Shown piece after piece: positions 12,988 to 26,000 of a DNA stretch of 64,000 bases. The DNA lies in assembly GCA_020284085.1 (NCBI GenBank), contig JACEVL010000082.1, positions 1,142,645 to 1,206,644 of the forward strand, read 5' to 3'. The stretch comes from Aporrectodea caliginosa (lineage: Eukaryota; Annelida; Clitellata; Crassiclitellata; Lumbricidae). The notes below the pieces were generated by a model. It did not search any database. It saw only the letters and a program-made list of their open reading frames with translations, and was not told the DNA's origin. Each line of letters begins with the position of its first letter. Position 1 is the first letter of the stretch. The position numbers and the translations under genes were made by a program.

Positions 12988-13022
12988 CTCTTAATTAAAG
13001 TATTGACGTCTTGCACGCTAAT
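10261..13022. repeat. 2.7 kb direct duplication, copy 2
   Basis: Second copy of 3,425-6,128, cut at the right by the assembly gap. Differences include an expanded (TTGTA)n tract at 11,275-11,310 and altered minisatellite copy numbers (29-bp array 12,105-12,205; 54-bp array 12,425-12,595; GT/CT 12,797-12,980). Confidence 0.9.
11505..11770 (-). pseudogene. LINE 3' end remnant (copy 2 of 4,670-4,920)
   Basis: Same LINE 3' fossil as in copy 1 of the large duplication, on the minus strand, with independent point changes. Confidence 0.6.
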
Positions 13023-14000
13023 NNNNNNNNNNNNNNNNNNNNNNNNNNNNNNNNNNNNNNNNNNNNNNNNNNNNNNNNNNNNNNNNNNNNNNNNNNNNNN
13101 NNNNNNNNNNNNNNNNNNNNNNNNNNNNNNNNNNNNNNNNNNNNNNNNNNNNNNNNNNNNNNNNNNNNNNNNNNNNNNNNNNNNNNNNNNNNNNNNNNNN
13201 NNNNNNNNNNNNNNNNNNNNNNNNNNNNNNNNNNNNNNNNNNNNNNNNNNNNNNNNNNNNNNNNNNNNNNNNNNNNNNNNNNNNNNNNNNNNNNNNNNNN
13301 NNNNNNNNNNNNNNNNNNNNNNNNNNNNNNNNNNNNNNNNNNNNNNNNNNNNNNNNNNNNNNNNNNNNNNNNNNNNNNNNNNNNNNNNNNNNNNNNNNNN
13401 NNNNNNNNNNNNNNNNNNNNNNNNNNNNNNNNNNNNNNNNNNNNNNNNNNNNNNNNNNNNNNNNNNNNNNNNNNNNNNNNNNNNNNNNNNNNNNNNNNNN
13501 NNNNNNNNNNNNNNNNNNNNNNNNNNNNNNNNNNNNNNNNNNNNNNNNNNNNNNNNNNNNNNNNNNNNNNNNNNNNNNNNNNNNNNNNNNNNNNNNNNNN
13601 NNNNNNNNNNNNNNNNNNNNNNNNNNNNNNNNNNNNNNNNNNNNNNNNNNNNNNNNNNNNNNNNNNNNNNNNNNNNNNNNNNNNNNNNNNNNNNNNNNNN
13701 NNNNNNNNNNNNNNNNNNNNNNNNNNNNNNNNNNNNNNNNNNNNNNNNNNNNNNNNNNNNNNNNNNNNNNNNNNNNNNNNNNNNNNNNNNNNNNNNNNNN
13801 NNNNNNNNNNNNNNNNNNNNNNNNNNNNNNNNNNNNNNNNNNNNNNNNNNNNNNNNNNNNNNNNNNNNNNNNNNNNNNNNNNNNNNNNNNNNNNNNNNNN
13901 NNNNNNNNNNNNNNNNNNNNNNNNNNNNNNNNNNNNNNNNNNNNNNNNNNNNNNNNNNNNNNNNNNNNNNNNNNNNNNNNNNNNNNNNNNNNNNNNNNNN
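13023..14000. other. Assembly gap (978 N)
   Basis: Undetermined bases. It separates the end of the 2.7 kb duplicate from a retrotransposon remnant already in mid-ORF at 14,001, so both continue into the gap. Confidence 1.
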
Positions 14001-14832
14001 CGTCCGAGTGGCGATCCAAGACGGATTTCAACGATTCAGAAAATAATGCCAACAAACAAGCAGGCTGTATGGGATAAACCCCTTTTAGAACAGACACTCA
14101 AGACACTGTTTCAAGACACAATAGACCCATACAACACCGCACGATTAAAAGCTGTCTCGTCACCACACGCCAGCGACTGGCCTTACCAATAGGCCTAACA
14201 GCATGTGGGTTGAGACTGGAAAACGAGGACGCTGGGGTGGCGGTCGGCTTGCGCTTTGGGGCCACAATATGTGAACCACACAGTCATGTGCGCTTGTGGA
14301 GCCCGAATCGATGCCAGAGGCAGCCATGGCCTGTCCTGTTCTCTCGTCTTCGGCCGAATTGCCAGACATAACACAATCACTGACATTATACACCGCTCAC
14401 TTTCGAAGGCAGGGATTCCATCAATAAAGGAAGTCCAGACGGCCTGACAATGATCCCATAGCATGCGGGTCGTCACCTGGTGTGGGACGCGACGGTGATA
14501 GATACCCTCGCACCATCATACATCCAGGCCACGGCAGCGACGGCGGGCGCGGCAGCCGAGATCGCCACGGAGCAGGAAAAATGTCCAAGTTCAATGCACT
14601 TTTAAACACGCACTTTTTCGTGCCTCTATCTATCGAGACCTTAGGTCCAATTAACATCACTGGCCAAAACTTTATCTCAGTTCTAGGTCGTAGCCTTGAC
14701 GCTGTCCACAGGAGACAACAGAGAAGTCCTGCTTCTTGCTGCAGCGACTCTCTATTACTATCCAGCGGTACAACTCGGTGGCTTTCCGCCGCACTTTAGC
14801 GGAGCCAGACCTAAGGGAGATGTGACACTAAC
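14001..14832 (+). pseudogene. Non-LTR retrotransposon ORF2 C-terminal remnant, copy 1
   Basis: Homologous to 15,252-16,415 and in the same orientation. Frame pieces read TARLKAVSSPHASDW, VGLRFGATICEP, then a Cys/His motif (C-A-C-G ... H-G-L-S-C), RHNTITDIIHRSLSKAGIPS and LVWDATVIDTLAPSYI. Several stops and frame changes break it. In related retrotransposons this region follows the reverse transcriptase and carries a zinc-knuckle and a nuclease-like motif. The 5' part is lost in the gap. Confidence 0.75.
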
Positions 14833-14934
14833 AGCATTTACGACGTTAATTTTAGATGACAGCTACTGTACTGCATCCTTGTCTATTGTAGCTTTCAGTA
14901 TTGATGTTGATTGGGATGGAGAGAATAAATATTG

Positions 14935-14936
<2 letters not shown>
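14833..14936. other. Short tail between retrotransposon remnant and microsatellite
   Basis: About 100 bases ending AATAAATATTGTTTGATG. This may be the retrotransposon 3' end with a TGA-rich tail that seeded the GAT array. Confidence 0.4.
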
Positions 14937-15222
<286 letters not shown>

Positions 15223-15251
15223 ACAACTGATCGCCAGACAGGACGCCTCTC

Positions 15252-16415
15252 TTGATCCTCAGAAGCTCGCTCGGCTCGCCTAGACTGCTGCATTTATTGA
15301 GATGCACCCCTTGCCACGGCCACCCGCTACTAGGGGTTTACGACGAGCTGCTGCGGAGAGGGATCGAGCGGATCCTTAATATTTCGTTGAACGATGACCA
15401 ATGGATGCAAGCCTCCCTACCGATCAAGATGGGAGGGCTGGGAATTAGGAGGGTGTCCTCGCTGGCACTATCCGCCTTCTTGGCTTCGGCCGCGGGCACC
15501 CTCCCCACCCAGTCCCTAATCTTGGGATCCACACTGGAGGACTCTGACACGGCTTATGACTCGGCGCGGACAACCTGGCTTCAGATCGCTGGTGCCCTGG
15601 TACAGATGATCCCTCCAGGTCACAAACAGTCACAATGGGATAGACCGCTGTTGAACACCGTTTGTTTGGCTATCGAAGATAAACTACAGGACCCATACGA
15701 CCAAGCGAGACTAAAGGCCTCAAAGTCACCGCACGCCTCGGATTGGCTTCATGCTCTCCCGCTCGTTGCACACGACCTCAGACTGGAGGATGAGGCCGTA
15801 AGGGTGGCGGTCGGTCTGCGTTTGGGTGTGGCCATTTGTGAGCCGCACGTGTGCGCATGCGGTGCTTCCGTTTCATCAAGAGGCACGCATGGGTTGTCGT
15901 GTTCATTGGGATTCGGTCGACAAGCTAGGCACAGCAACATCAATGATCTCATCCATCGTTGCCTCAACCGAGCCGGCATCTCGGCGGTCAAGGAGCCGTC
16001 TGGCCTGACCAGAACGGATGGCAAGAGACCGGACGGGCAGACCCTAATACCGTGGAGTGGTGGACGGGCTTTATTATGGGATGCGACTGTGGTGGACACG
16101 GTGGCCGCCTCATACATCTCGGAGACAGCGGTCGCTGCTGGTGGGGCGGCAGAGATGGCCGCCGTAAGGAAGCACGTGAGATACTCTGAGCTGGAGCAGA
16201 GATACATCTTCGTACCTGTCGCCGTAGAAACCTTCGGTCCTCTCAACAGCGAGGGCCTCGACTTCTTATCGGAGAGACTGTCAAAAACTACTGGCGACAT
16301 TCGAGAAACAAGCTTTTCGGTAGCCTTTCGATCCCAGCAGCTTCAACGCGGTGGCTTTCCAGGGGCACCATGTCAGAGAGCTGCCGGGACCCGACGAGCG
16401 GCGAATCCTGAATGA
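15252..16415 (+). pseudogene. Non-LTR retrotransposon ORF2 C-terminal part, copy 2 (open, 5'-truncated)
   Basis: A 387-codon open stretch. Order of motifs: RLLHLLRCTPCHGHP, QASLPIKMGGLGIRRVSSLA (a thumb-region wording of many animal non-LTR elements), RLKASKSPHASDWL, then C-A-C-G-x8-H-x3-C at about residues 203-217, then RPDGQTLIPW and LLWDATVVDT at about residues 257-280. The RPDG...WDATV pair after a Cys/His knuckle resembles the arrangement before and in the restriction-like endonuclease of R2/NeSL-type elements; this is my inference. No reverse transcriptase catalytic motif is present, and upstream sequence is a microsatellite, so this is a dead 3' fragment. The last residues lose similarity before a stop at 16,413. 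Confidence 0.8.
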
Positions 16416-16443
16416 ATGATAACTGATGTCTCGTACAACGTTC

Positions 16444-16589
<146 letters not shown>

Positions 16590-16643
16590 CAACTGCTTTA
16601 TCGCTACAAAACATTTTTAAAAGCAGCAATCTTTCTATTTCAG

Positions 16644-17085
16644 TGTCAACATCACCGAGCATAGTTTCCAGTGCAGTGACGACAATTCCTCCAACGCCTT
16701 CAAACATTCGCCTTCGACAGAATCTCTCTCCAGTCCACTACAAACTCAAACTGAGACCTGATTTCTATGACAATAATGACAACAACAGTTATCGCTTCTA
16801 CGGTGAAGTCGTCATCCAATTCCGATGCGTTGAGAATATAGCGTCCATTGTCCTGCATGCCAATCAACTCGTGATTGAAAGCTACCATTTAATGGGGTCA
16901 AATGGTAACCAGTTGAGAGTGAAGAGATTGGAAGAGAATAAAGACATGCAGTGGATGACCTTCATCTTGGACGATTCATTGGTCGCTGGATCTGACTACG
17001 AGCTACGGGTGAACTTCAGTGGACCACTCAAGAACGACATGGAGGGAATCTACTGGAGTTCATACCAGGAAAACAACGTCACCAG
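16644..17085 (+). CDS. Aminopeptidase exon 1 (of those visible)
   Basis: Acceptor TTTCAG at 16,638-16,643, donor AG|GTACCC at 17,086. Encodes STSPSIVSS (stalk), [19 protein letters not shown] and GEVVIQFRC, through [13 protein letters not shown]. Ends in phase 2, matching the next exon. Confidence 0.92.
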
Positions 17086-20000
17086 GTACCCCTCGCATTT
17101 CTCGCTTATTTCAAAGTCCACTCATTATTACCCGTTTATATAGGATTTGTTCAATTAATTAGCTATTGTTTTATTTCGTTTATTATTTAGTTAATTATTC
17201 ATCCATTTGTTTATTTAGCCAAGTTTTTTTCTCGATTGCAGAGTATTGTATTTTAATAGATACTACTGCTACACCACTAAGGCAACTATTGAGATACCAT
17301 TACTAATACCTTCTTCTAATTATTATACTGCTACTATTACCACCACTATAGCTAGTAGCTACTACTACTGCTATTGCTGCTGCAGCCATTGCTGTTAGCA
17401 GGACTACCACTAATAGGCCTAATAATAATGATGATGACGACGTTGATTATGACACAAATAAATATAATAATAAAATACTCCAAAAACTTCTTTAGCACAG
17501 ACGTAATATTAGTTACTGAAGAAAACGATGGGCAGTCTCGGCTAAACGAAGTCACAACTCACACCAAGTTTCAATGAGTCCAGTCAAAGTGCTGTAGGGA
17601 ATCAATGAAGACACGATCTACAAAAGAATTAGTCCAGTAATGCGTTCATCGAAGGGCTTCGATAGAGGACTTTTTGATGGACTTATATAATTATGGTATA
17701 CGGATATTTGATCGGCGGTCAATTGAACGGACGACACTTGAACGGCGACACTTTAACGGGAGACAGTAGAACGGGCCGACATTTTAACGACGGTCAATTG
17801 AACGGCGACTTCGTATTAAGCTTACGACTCATGGACAATTCAGTTGTATACTCTGCATTGTGTACCTCTTGTATACTACTTAAGGGCATAGGCGTATAGG
17901 CCACACCTAATGTTGAGCGGGAGTTCTTTTAGTGAGGCGGAATTTTAGCGGGACGTTGGACTAGATTTGGCTAAATAATTTCGAATTTTAGAGCATGGCG
18001 TTAGTGTATGGATCTAGCACCAAAGGTAAACGAACGCTGATACATCATAATTTTGAGTTGTCGAATGTACAAACGATTCAAATGCAAGGCACGACTTGTG
18101 ACATCAGACGACCAGGTAGTCTGCGAACCACAAGTTGAACACACACATTCTGGAAACGACGCAACATCGCTGGCACGGAAGGCCATAGGAGAAATGAAAG
18201 AATGTATCAGCAATTTCACGTCAACGCCAAGTTCTTCACAAGCTGCTGTGAAGGAACGTTTGGAGGACCATGTTTTAATGGCTTTACCAAAACGATCAAC
18301 TTTGAACAGAACTCTTCAGCGTCACAGAATTAAGGTATTGTTCACCGTCATCTGTTACCCGTTCAACTGTCGCCCGTTCAATAGTCGCACCGGTCATGTA
18401 TACACCGTTCTACTGTCGCCGTTCAAATGTCGTCCGTTCTTTTGACGCCCGTTCATATGTCATATGACCATAATTATTACGAGACAAACAGCTTCACTTC
18501 AAAACATAATTATTGCTTTAGTCTACAAAATTCAGCGATTTATTTTTGATGTAATCGACAAATGTGATAAATATTATTTTCAAGCATACAAACTTTAAAT
18601 TATTTATAACGCGACTGTAAACTTATCCAAATTCGCAAATTATAATTTTGTTAAATTTCCAAAATTTCCAAATGCACTTTTTTTAACCAATTTCCAAATC
18701 AATTTCCTCGTGTAAATTTTAAGTTGACATTTTTAAAATCAGATTTTCAACTTTTTTGATAAATTTGCAAATGAAAACATTTCTGGAGATTTCGAGTAGA
18801 CCTCTTTAGGTTAAATGTCTCTGTAATTTGTAATTGTGTTTTTTGGTAAATGTTCAAATGCGTAGACGCATGGTGACGTCGCAGTTGGAGCCGACGGAGG
18901 CCCGCAAAGTGTTTCCTTGTTTCGATGAACCAAGCATCAAAGCAACATTCGACGTCATCATCGTCAGAAAGATAAACATGACGTCACTGTCAAACACTGA
19001 CGTCATCAACTCCACTGAGCTGTAAGTCAACTGTGATGGACTCGTCATCGATAAATGATTCAGGCGTTTATGCATTCAGAGAATTTATTTAGCTACTCTC
19101 GAAGTTACCTACTCAGAGTAGTAGCAAAACTAAGCGGCTGGGCCAAGACCTAACATAGGTCCAATTCGCCAACCTCCTCCGTGCACGGACCATAACATAG
19201 GTCCAAATCGTCGTGCACGAACCTATGTTAGGTCCAATTCGCCACCCGCCCTCTTGCCAATGACTCATCTCGAAACTATTGGAAATCCCCGCAGTATCGA
19301 TAAGATCGCGCAACCCACAGCCGAGTCAACGCGTAATTGCAGGGACTAATTTCTGTAGTGTCGTGCGTCGTTGGTCTGTGTAGGTACTAAGGTAAAGTCA
19401 TCAATGCCTCATTATCGATCCAAGAATTGAACGAGTCTGGGTATCCGAGCCACTTTACGAGAGATTTCTTCCCNTCGAGTATCCTTTCATGCCTTTCTCT
19501 TTGGCAATTTTTCGTAATTGATTTACTGTCTTCGTTGCGCTGTCCATTTTGTTACACAGGAAAAAAATTTAAACCCTTTTCGTTTTTTTTCACACGTGCC
19601 TACACAGACCAACGACGCACGACACTACAGAAATTAGTCCCTACAATTACGCGTTGACTCGGCTGTGGGTTGCGCGATCTTATCGATACTGCGGGGATTT
19701 CCAATAGTTTCGATATGAGTCATTGGCAAGAGGGCGGGTGGCGAATTCGACCTAACATAGGTCCGTGCACGACGATTTGGACCTATGTTTGGTCCGTGCA
19801 CGGAGGAGGTTGGCGAATTGGACCTATGTTAGGTCTTGGCCCAGCCGCTTAGTTTTGCTACTACTACTAGAGATGTTTGGTCCGTGCACGGAGGAGGTTG
19901 GCGAATTGGACCTATGTTAGGTCTTGGCCCAGCCGCTTAGTTTTGCTACTACTACTCAGAGGTGCTTCCAGTCCAACCTCAACGGAATGGAACAGTTTCA

Positions 20001-23000
20001 AGTGTTTGTGGGCATTAGTCTTAGATGTAGCATTTTGGTCAGGTAAGGCCTTGTCAGTGGCCCTGACTGTTGTAAGACGTTGCTAAACAATCGACACTGA
20101 CTTATTTCCGATGTGAATCCTACGGCAATAGAAGACTAATTAAATAAATAATGTTGAAACTACGGTCGATGTGAACTGCAAAGAAATCTGTTCAACAAGA
20201 GAGGGATACGGTACTAAGGTAGCTGATTAGTTAGAGCGCTCGGGTTGTAGGCCTACGTATCCGAGAGAACGGTTTCCAACTTCCACTAGGCGGCTACTAT
20301 GTAGAGACCTTTAGCAAGTCTCTAAATGTTCTGTTGTGTGGTTGCGTGTGCACTTCTGAACTCTGGGCAATATCAGATGCAGTGGTATAAGACTACACGA
20401 AAGATGCAGGTGACAAACTCCACTTATGGCAACGACGATGACAACGACGACGATGATGACAACGACGACGATGATGACAACGACGACGATGATGACAACG
20501 ACGATGGCGATTGTGAGGACGCAGGAGAAGGGGAAAGAAGAGTAGAAGGAGGTGAAAGGAACCGTTTTAAAGAAACTCGGTTGTTGCTAAGAAGAGTGAC
20601 TGTTAAGGAAACAACTAGAAGAATATTGACGACGACGATGATGATGACGACGACGATAATGACGACGACGTATGTGACTACTGAGTTACCGCCCGATTGA
20701 TTCAGGTATGTCCCTTTCCCACTGTAATGTAAACAGTGGCAAAGAGACAACCCTAAATCGAGCGGTTCCTAGCAATGGTAATGGTAATTGCAGACTTTAT
20801 ATAGCGTCACCTGAAGAGAGAGACTCACAAGAGATGCGCTCCCGAGATAATGCAATGAAACCACGACTGAACAAAATGGTCTTCAAGCGTTTGCGGAAAA
20901 GAGACAAAGAGAGGCTGAGAAGCTGTTTTCATAGGTCAAATGATCCTTCACCGTGTGGATACTCCGAGGGTTGTCCTTTGACACCTCAACATTCTGGCCT
21001 GACATCAACGTTTCTATTGCACTAGTGAAATTGTCTGTAACATTTGTTTCGATTATTCAATGAATTACTTCAAACAGTGACTGATGACTTTGCAGAGCAG
21101 ACGGTTGGGTTGAAGATCATTTCCGAAGGACACCTGTTCGAATGTCCACCTATCTGCTGGCATTCACGGTCTGCAGTGATTTCGAATTCATCCAAAACTT
21201 CACATCCAGCGGAATTCCCGTGAGTAGTCCCGTCGATGAAAGAGTCAATTTTAAACATAACAATGAAGAAATTCTGACCCTACTATTACAATTGCAAAGA
21301 AATAACAATGGTGCATGGACATGTAATTGTAACTGTATTTACGACGACGAATCATAATGAGAATAGCCTCGTAAGTAACTAGCAACTTCTAGGATGCTTT
21401 ACAAAGTCAACTGTCAGCGCAAATGCTATGTGTTATATAGTACGTAATCGTAATCGGAAACTCTAAAGCGCCACTAAAACGTTAAGCGCAGGTACCTGAT
21501 CATAAACGAGTAGACTCCATGTAGGCTACATTTGGACACTTCAATGCACACTTTTTTAATCTGATAGCAGTGCGCACAACGCCTCTGAGAGGCTCTAAAG
21601 ACGCGCTATAATTATAGCCTACGAGTGTTATTATTACAGTACTTGACATTTTACGCTCGTCGTTAAAGTAGGCCTACTATACTGCATTTTAAAGACGAAA
21701 CGTTTTGACCTCCTAAATGGATGCAGTGCGTCTTTTTAAGTTAACGGCGAACGTGTAGTAAAAGTGACTGGAAAAACAATGTAGTTCTAGGTTAAAGTGT
21801 GAAATCACTTAAATCATTATTCTTTCGCTAAAATATCTAATCACTTAATTCAGATTCTGTGGCTGATGGTTGTCATAGTTTCGAGTCTATGCGAGAAGAG
21901 CCGTCATAGAGAGCGCGAGATACGCCTTGGAGACTGGCATCAAAATCCAGAATTTCTTTGAACGGCATTTCAACATCAGCTTTCCATTCCCGAAGCAAGG
22001 TTAGTCATGATATGTAGACAAATGTTTGATTTGCTTTTTTATTATCGGTAACAGTGACAAAAAGGATGACAACAGACATCATGATGATGACGATAAAGAC
22101 GCAGGGATGGGCAGTAATTTAATTGATGTAATTGAAATTACGTAATTTGAATTACAATTGTAATTGGTAATTTGTAATTTGTTGCTCTGGATCAATGTAA
22201 TTTGTAATTTGTAATTGAATTACATTTTTCATGTAATTTGTAATTTCAAATTACATCTGTAAAATCAAATTACTTTTGAAAAGAAAACTAGAGACTCCAC
22301 AACCAGAGCAGTTTTGAAAGCATCTTTTCCTTATCTTGATCACTATCACTATAGTATCTCTGATATGAACTATAGCAACACTGAGTTCTTTGAATGCTTT
22401 CACAAAATTGGAGCCAATGGCAGAAATGGTATACAATCTTGTCACGTGTCAGACCGAGCTCATAACGTGTTACATACGCTACTCCATCAGACGCTCAGTT
22501 GTCTTAGCATCCAACAAAACTTCTGCATGCTAAAACAACTGAGCGTCGATCAAAAGTACATGCATAGATCCAGTGACAGGTTACTCCCATGTAGGCCTAA
22601 CTAATGAACCTTCTTAGCTAAGTAATTGTTAAGATGTTATTCATACAATTTAATTCTGCACTTCCTTCATTTGCTCTGGTACAAAAACTCATTAGGTCTA
22701 TAGTTTTGCATGCCTGATTGTAAGGTCAAACATATGCCGATTATTGGACAAGTTGTTCAAACAGTTGCTACTTCTTAGAGAAAATTAAATTAACTGTTTC
22801 AAACAGTGTAATACAAATAACAGTGGAAATAGAGCATGTGTTCCCTGACTGAATTTCTTGATTCCAACTATGCATGTAATTTGTAATTTGATGTAATTGA
22901 AATTACGTAATTTGTAATTTGTAATTTCAAACAAATTTCTAAAGTAATTTGTAATTTGTAATTCAATTACATTTTCCGAAGTAATTTGTAATTTGTAATT

Positions 23001-26000
23001 CAATTACATTTTACTGTGTAATTTGTCCATCCCTGTAAAGACGATAACGATGATGATGACGACGGTTATGACAACAATGATGAAGATTATGAAAATCACG
23101 ATGATGATGCAGACGATGATGATGTTTATGCTGTGGTGATAACGATGATAACGATGATAAGTATGACATTAAATGTCGAGTTCAGGTGACAAGCCCTCGA
23201 TTCAAACCCAGATAGCTCTATTAGCCTAACGCTCAAATACTTCGATTAATAGTAGGCCTAGTTATAATTGTTTGAGGGCATTTTGTGGCCGCCAGGGTCA
23301 ATGACGTCGACCTTTCCCTACAATTCAAGCGGTGTGGCAAATCTTAAATAATTATTGCACAAAAATGAGGAAGATATAGCGTTTATAGAAAGTCAACTAA
23401 AGGTGTCTAAAGAGACCAAAATACTATGACTAAATGTATATTATTTGACGACATCTTGTGACTTCCGTGGTCATTGGTTTCATATTTTCTTACAATGAAG
23501 TAGCCTACTACGAAGATTCATTAGAAACTTACAATGAAGAAACCGAACGGAAATGAAAAACGTCGGAAATTAGAGTAGGCCTAGTAGTAGTATCAATTTA
23601 ACGATACTGTGTGATAACAAAGACCATTAGCGTCGCCCTCCTTCTGCATCCAGGCTTGGGACTGGCATTGCCAAAGTGCGAGCAGTGACGGAGTCTCGTC
23701 GGTGAAGGTGAATAAAAGGTGTCTAAACAAAACAAAATATTACTATTGTTGTTCAATTTTCAGCTATAAGCATATAATTTATTTGAAGCTTCCCAGGCTC
23801 TTACCGTCGATATTAATTTGGTATTACGACTCATAATGTAACCTCCTCTCTTATCCAAACTATGGACTGGCACCAAACGAGCATGAGGCAGTGGTCGAGT
23901 TCTCCAGTGATTTATTTCAGCAGCATATTGCCATCTTTTGGCATTAAAGGCTGATAATGTCGCCCTCCTCCTTTCTCCAGGCTTGGGACTGGCACTATCT
24001 GGTCACTAGTGGGGCGGACTGGTAGTGACGGAGATCCGACATTGATGTTGTTGGTTAGTTGCTGTTTATCGACGATTTGCGTCGCCCTCCTTCGTTCTCC
24101 ATATTTGGACTGGCACTACCACAGGTAGGGTAATAGCGGAGTTAGTGTGGAATGGATGCAGAGTTTAACGACGTCTTTTTGGCAACGAAGGCCGTTGACG
24201 TCGACAGAAATTATTTAGAGCAGTTCTCACCGTTCAGTTGGCTGAATAAGCTTACACCCTTTGCTTGATTCTGTCATTAGCAACCATTAAACGCGACGTA
24301 AATTGGCGGTAAAAACGTTGTATAAGGTGAACATTGCATTAATAGACGATGAAATCTAAACTTACATCCACGATTAAACCATCATCATAATTTATTGTTT
24401 TACCTCACATCGTGTGCGATTCGTGTCTAACCTTATTCAATAATAACAGGATTTACAACAACTGAGTGCAGGACCACTCTTCGGCTCTCACTTATGGGGC
24501 GAACGTTACATTTAAAAGAGGTGTGGAATTAGTTTTGGAACAGTTCTCACCGTTTTATGGAATTATTATTGGGAACGCAGTTCACAAATATAATGCTTCT
24601 GTTGTTTCAGTTTAATGACACATGGAATATAAACAGCAAGTTATACTTATTTAACAGTATCGATGAAATTATGCGCAAATCGGTAGTCCCCACTTTCTAG
24701 ACCATTTGCTTCCTTTCCCACAGCAGATTGCCTACAGGGTATGTGCATTGGTTTGTCGTTGAACTGAAAGACTGGCCCCGTAGGCTACCTGCGAGAACTC
24801 TGTTGTTCCACCCCGGGTGTCTGGTTCGTCGTTCAAGGACTCCAAATTAGGCAGCGCCGTTCTTTCTCGGTTGCTGGTCCTATGACCTGGAATGGCCTCC
24901 CTGTTACACAGCGCTTGGTGTCCAGTGTCCACTCTACTATGTTCTTTGATCATCTTAAAACTGCCCTGTTTATCCGGTGCTGGGCTGGGATCGTTTCCGA
25001 TTAGCTTATGAGTACCCTGAAGGGGCGCTATATAAAACTTCCTTAATAATTAATATATATATATATATATATATATTATGCACTGAGTACCATGACCGTA
25101 CACTGTCGGTGGAAAGATGAGACGGCGAGGGAGAGGACTGTCCATTCGTCCTCATATAGGCCTACCGAATCTAAGAAAATGAAGTCCCTGACACTTCATA
25201 TTCATTGCTGCCTCAGGGCTAGCTTAAGCGACTACTCCACTGCGATTTTGTTTTGTGGTAGATATGTTGGCAGTACCTGAATTCAGTGCTGGAGCGATGG
25301 AAAACTGGGGTCTGATAATCTATCGGGAGACTGCGCTCCTCTACGATCCCAACTCCTCATCAATGGCCAACAAAAAAAGGGTTGCTGCCGTCATCGCTCA
25401 CGAATTGGCTCATCAGGTGAACAACGACAACTATGATGATTATGATGTTAATTGTATTGTATTGTATTGTATTTGAACACTTGTTATAGCGCCTCAACCA
25501 GATTTTCCATTCAGAGGCGCTCCCGACTACTGCTGTAGTCGGAGTTTCACGCCGAAGCGCATGAGCAATTGCGAGTGAAGGACTTGCCCAGGGTCCCTAC
25601 GCAGCGGCTTTGAGGTGGATTCGAACCCGCAACCCTCCAGCTGCAAGGCACCGAACATACCCCCAAACCACCGCGCCCCAGTATATTGTGTTGTGTTGTG
25701 TGTTGTATTGTACTCCACGTTTATAATGCGACCGAGCCACCCGCAGTAAAGATTCGAGAAATTAATCTCTGATAAACCGACCCGACCGGGAAGCGAACCC
25801 GGGGCGCCGACGTGACGAGCGAGCACCAGCCCACTCGGCCACTCAGGATCCTTAATGACGATAAATAATGATGATGATGATGATATTTAGAATTTTGCAT
25901 TGGGATACTGAATATATTTGTATCTCCTAAATCACAGCAGAGTGAATAATCTAGTTTTGCGTGTATTTGTGTTTAATCGTTCAAGGAGCACGTATCGAAC

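Noticed and set aside
12796..14192. Long frames of 359-416 codons
   Set aside because: Almost wholly undetermined bases from the assembly gap.
25449..25855. Functional tRNA genes
   Set aside because: A/B boxes belong to SINE heads followed by a SINE body and (ATACA)n tail; acceptor stems do not pair.
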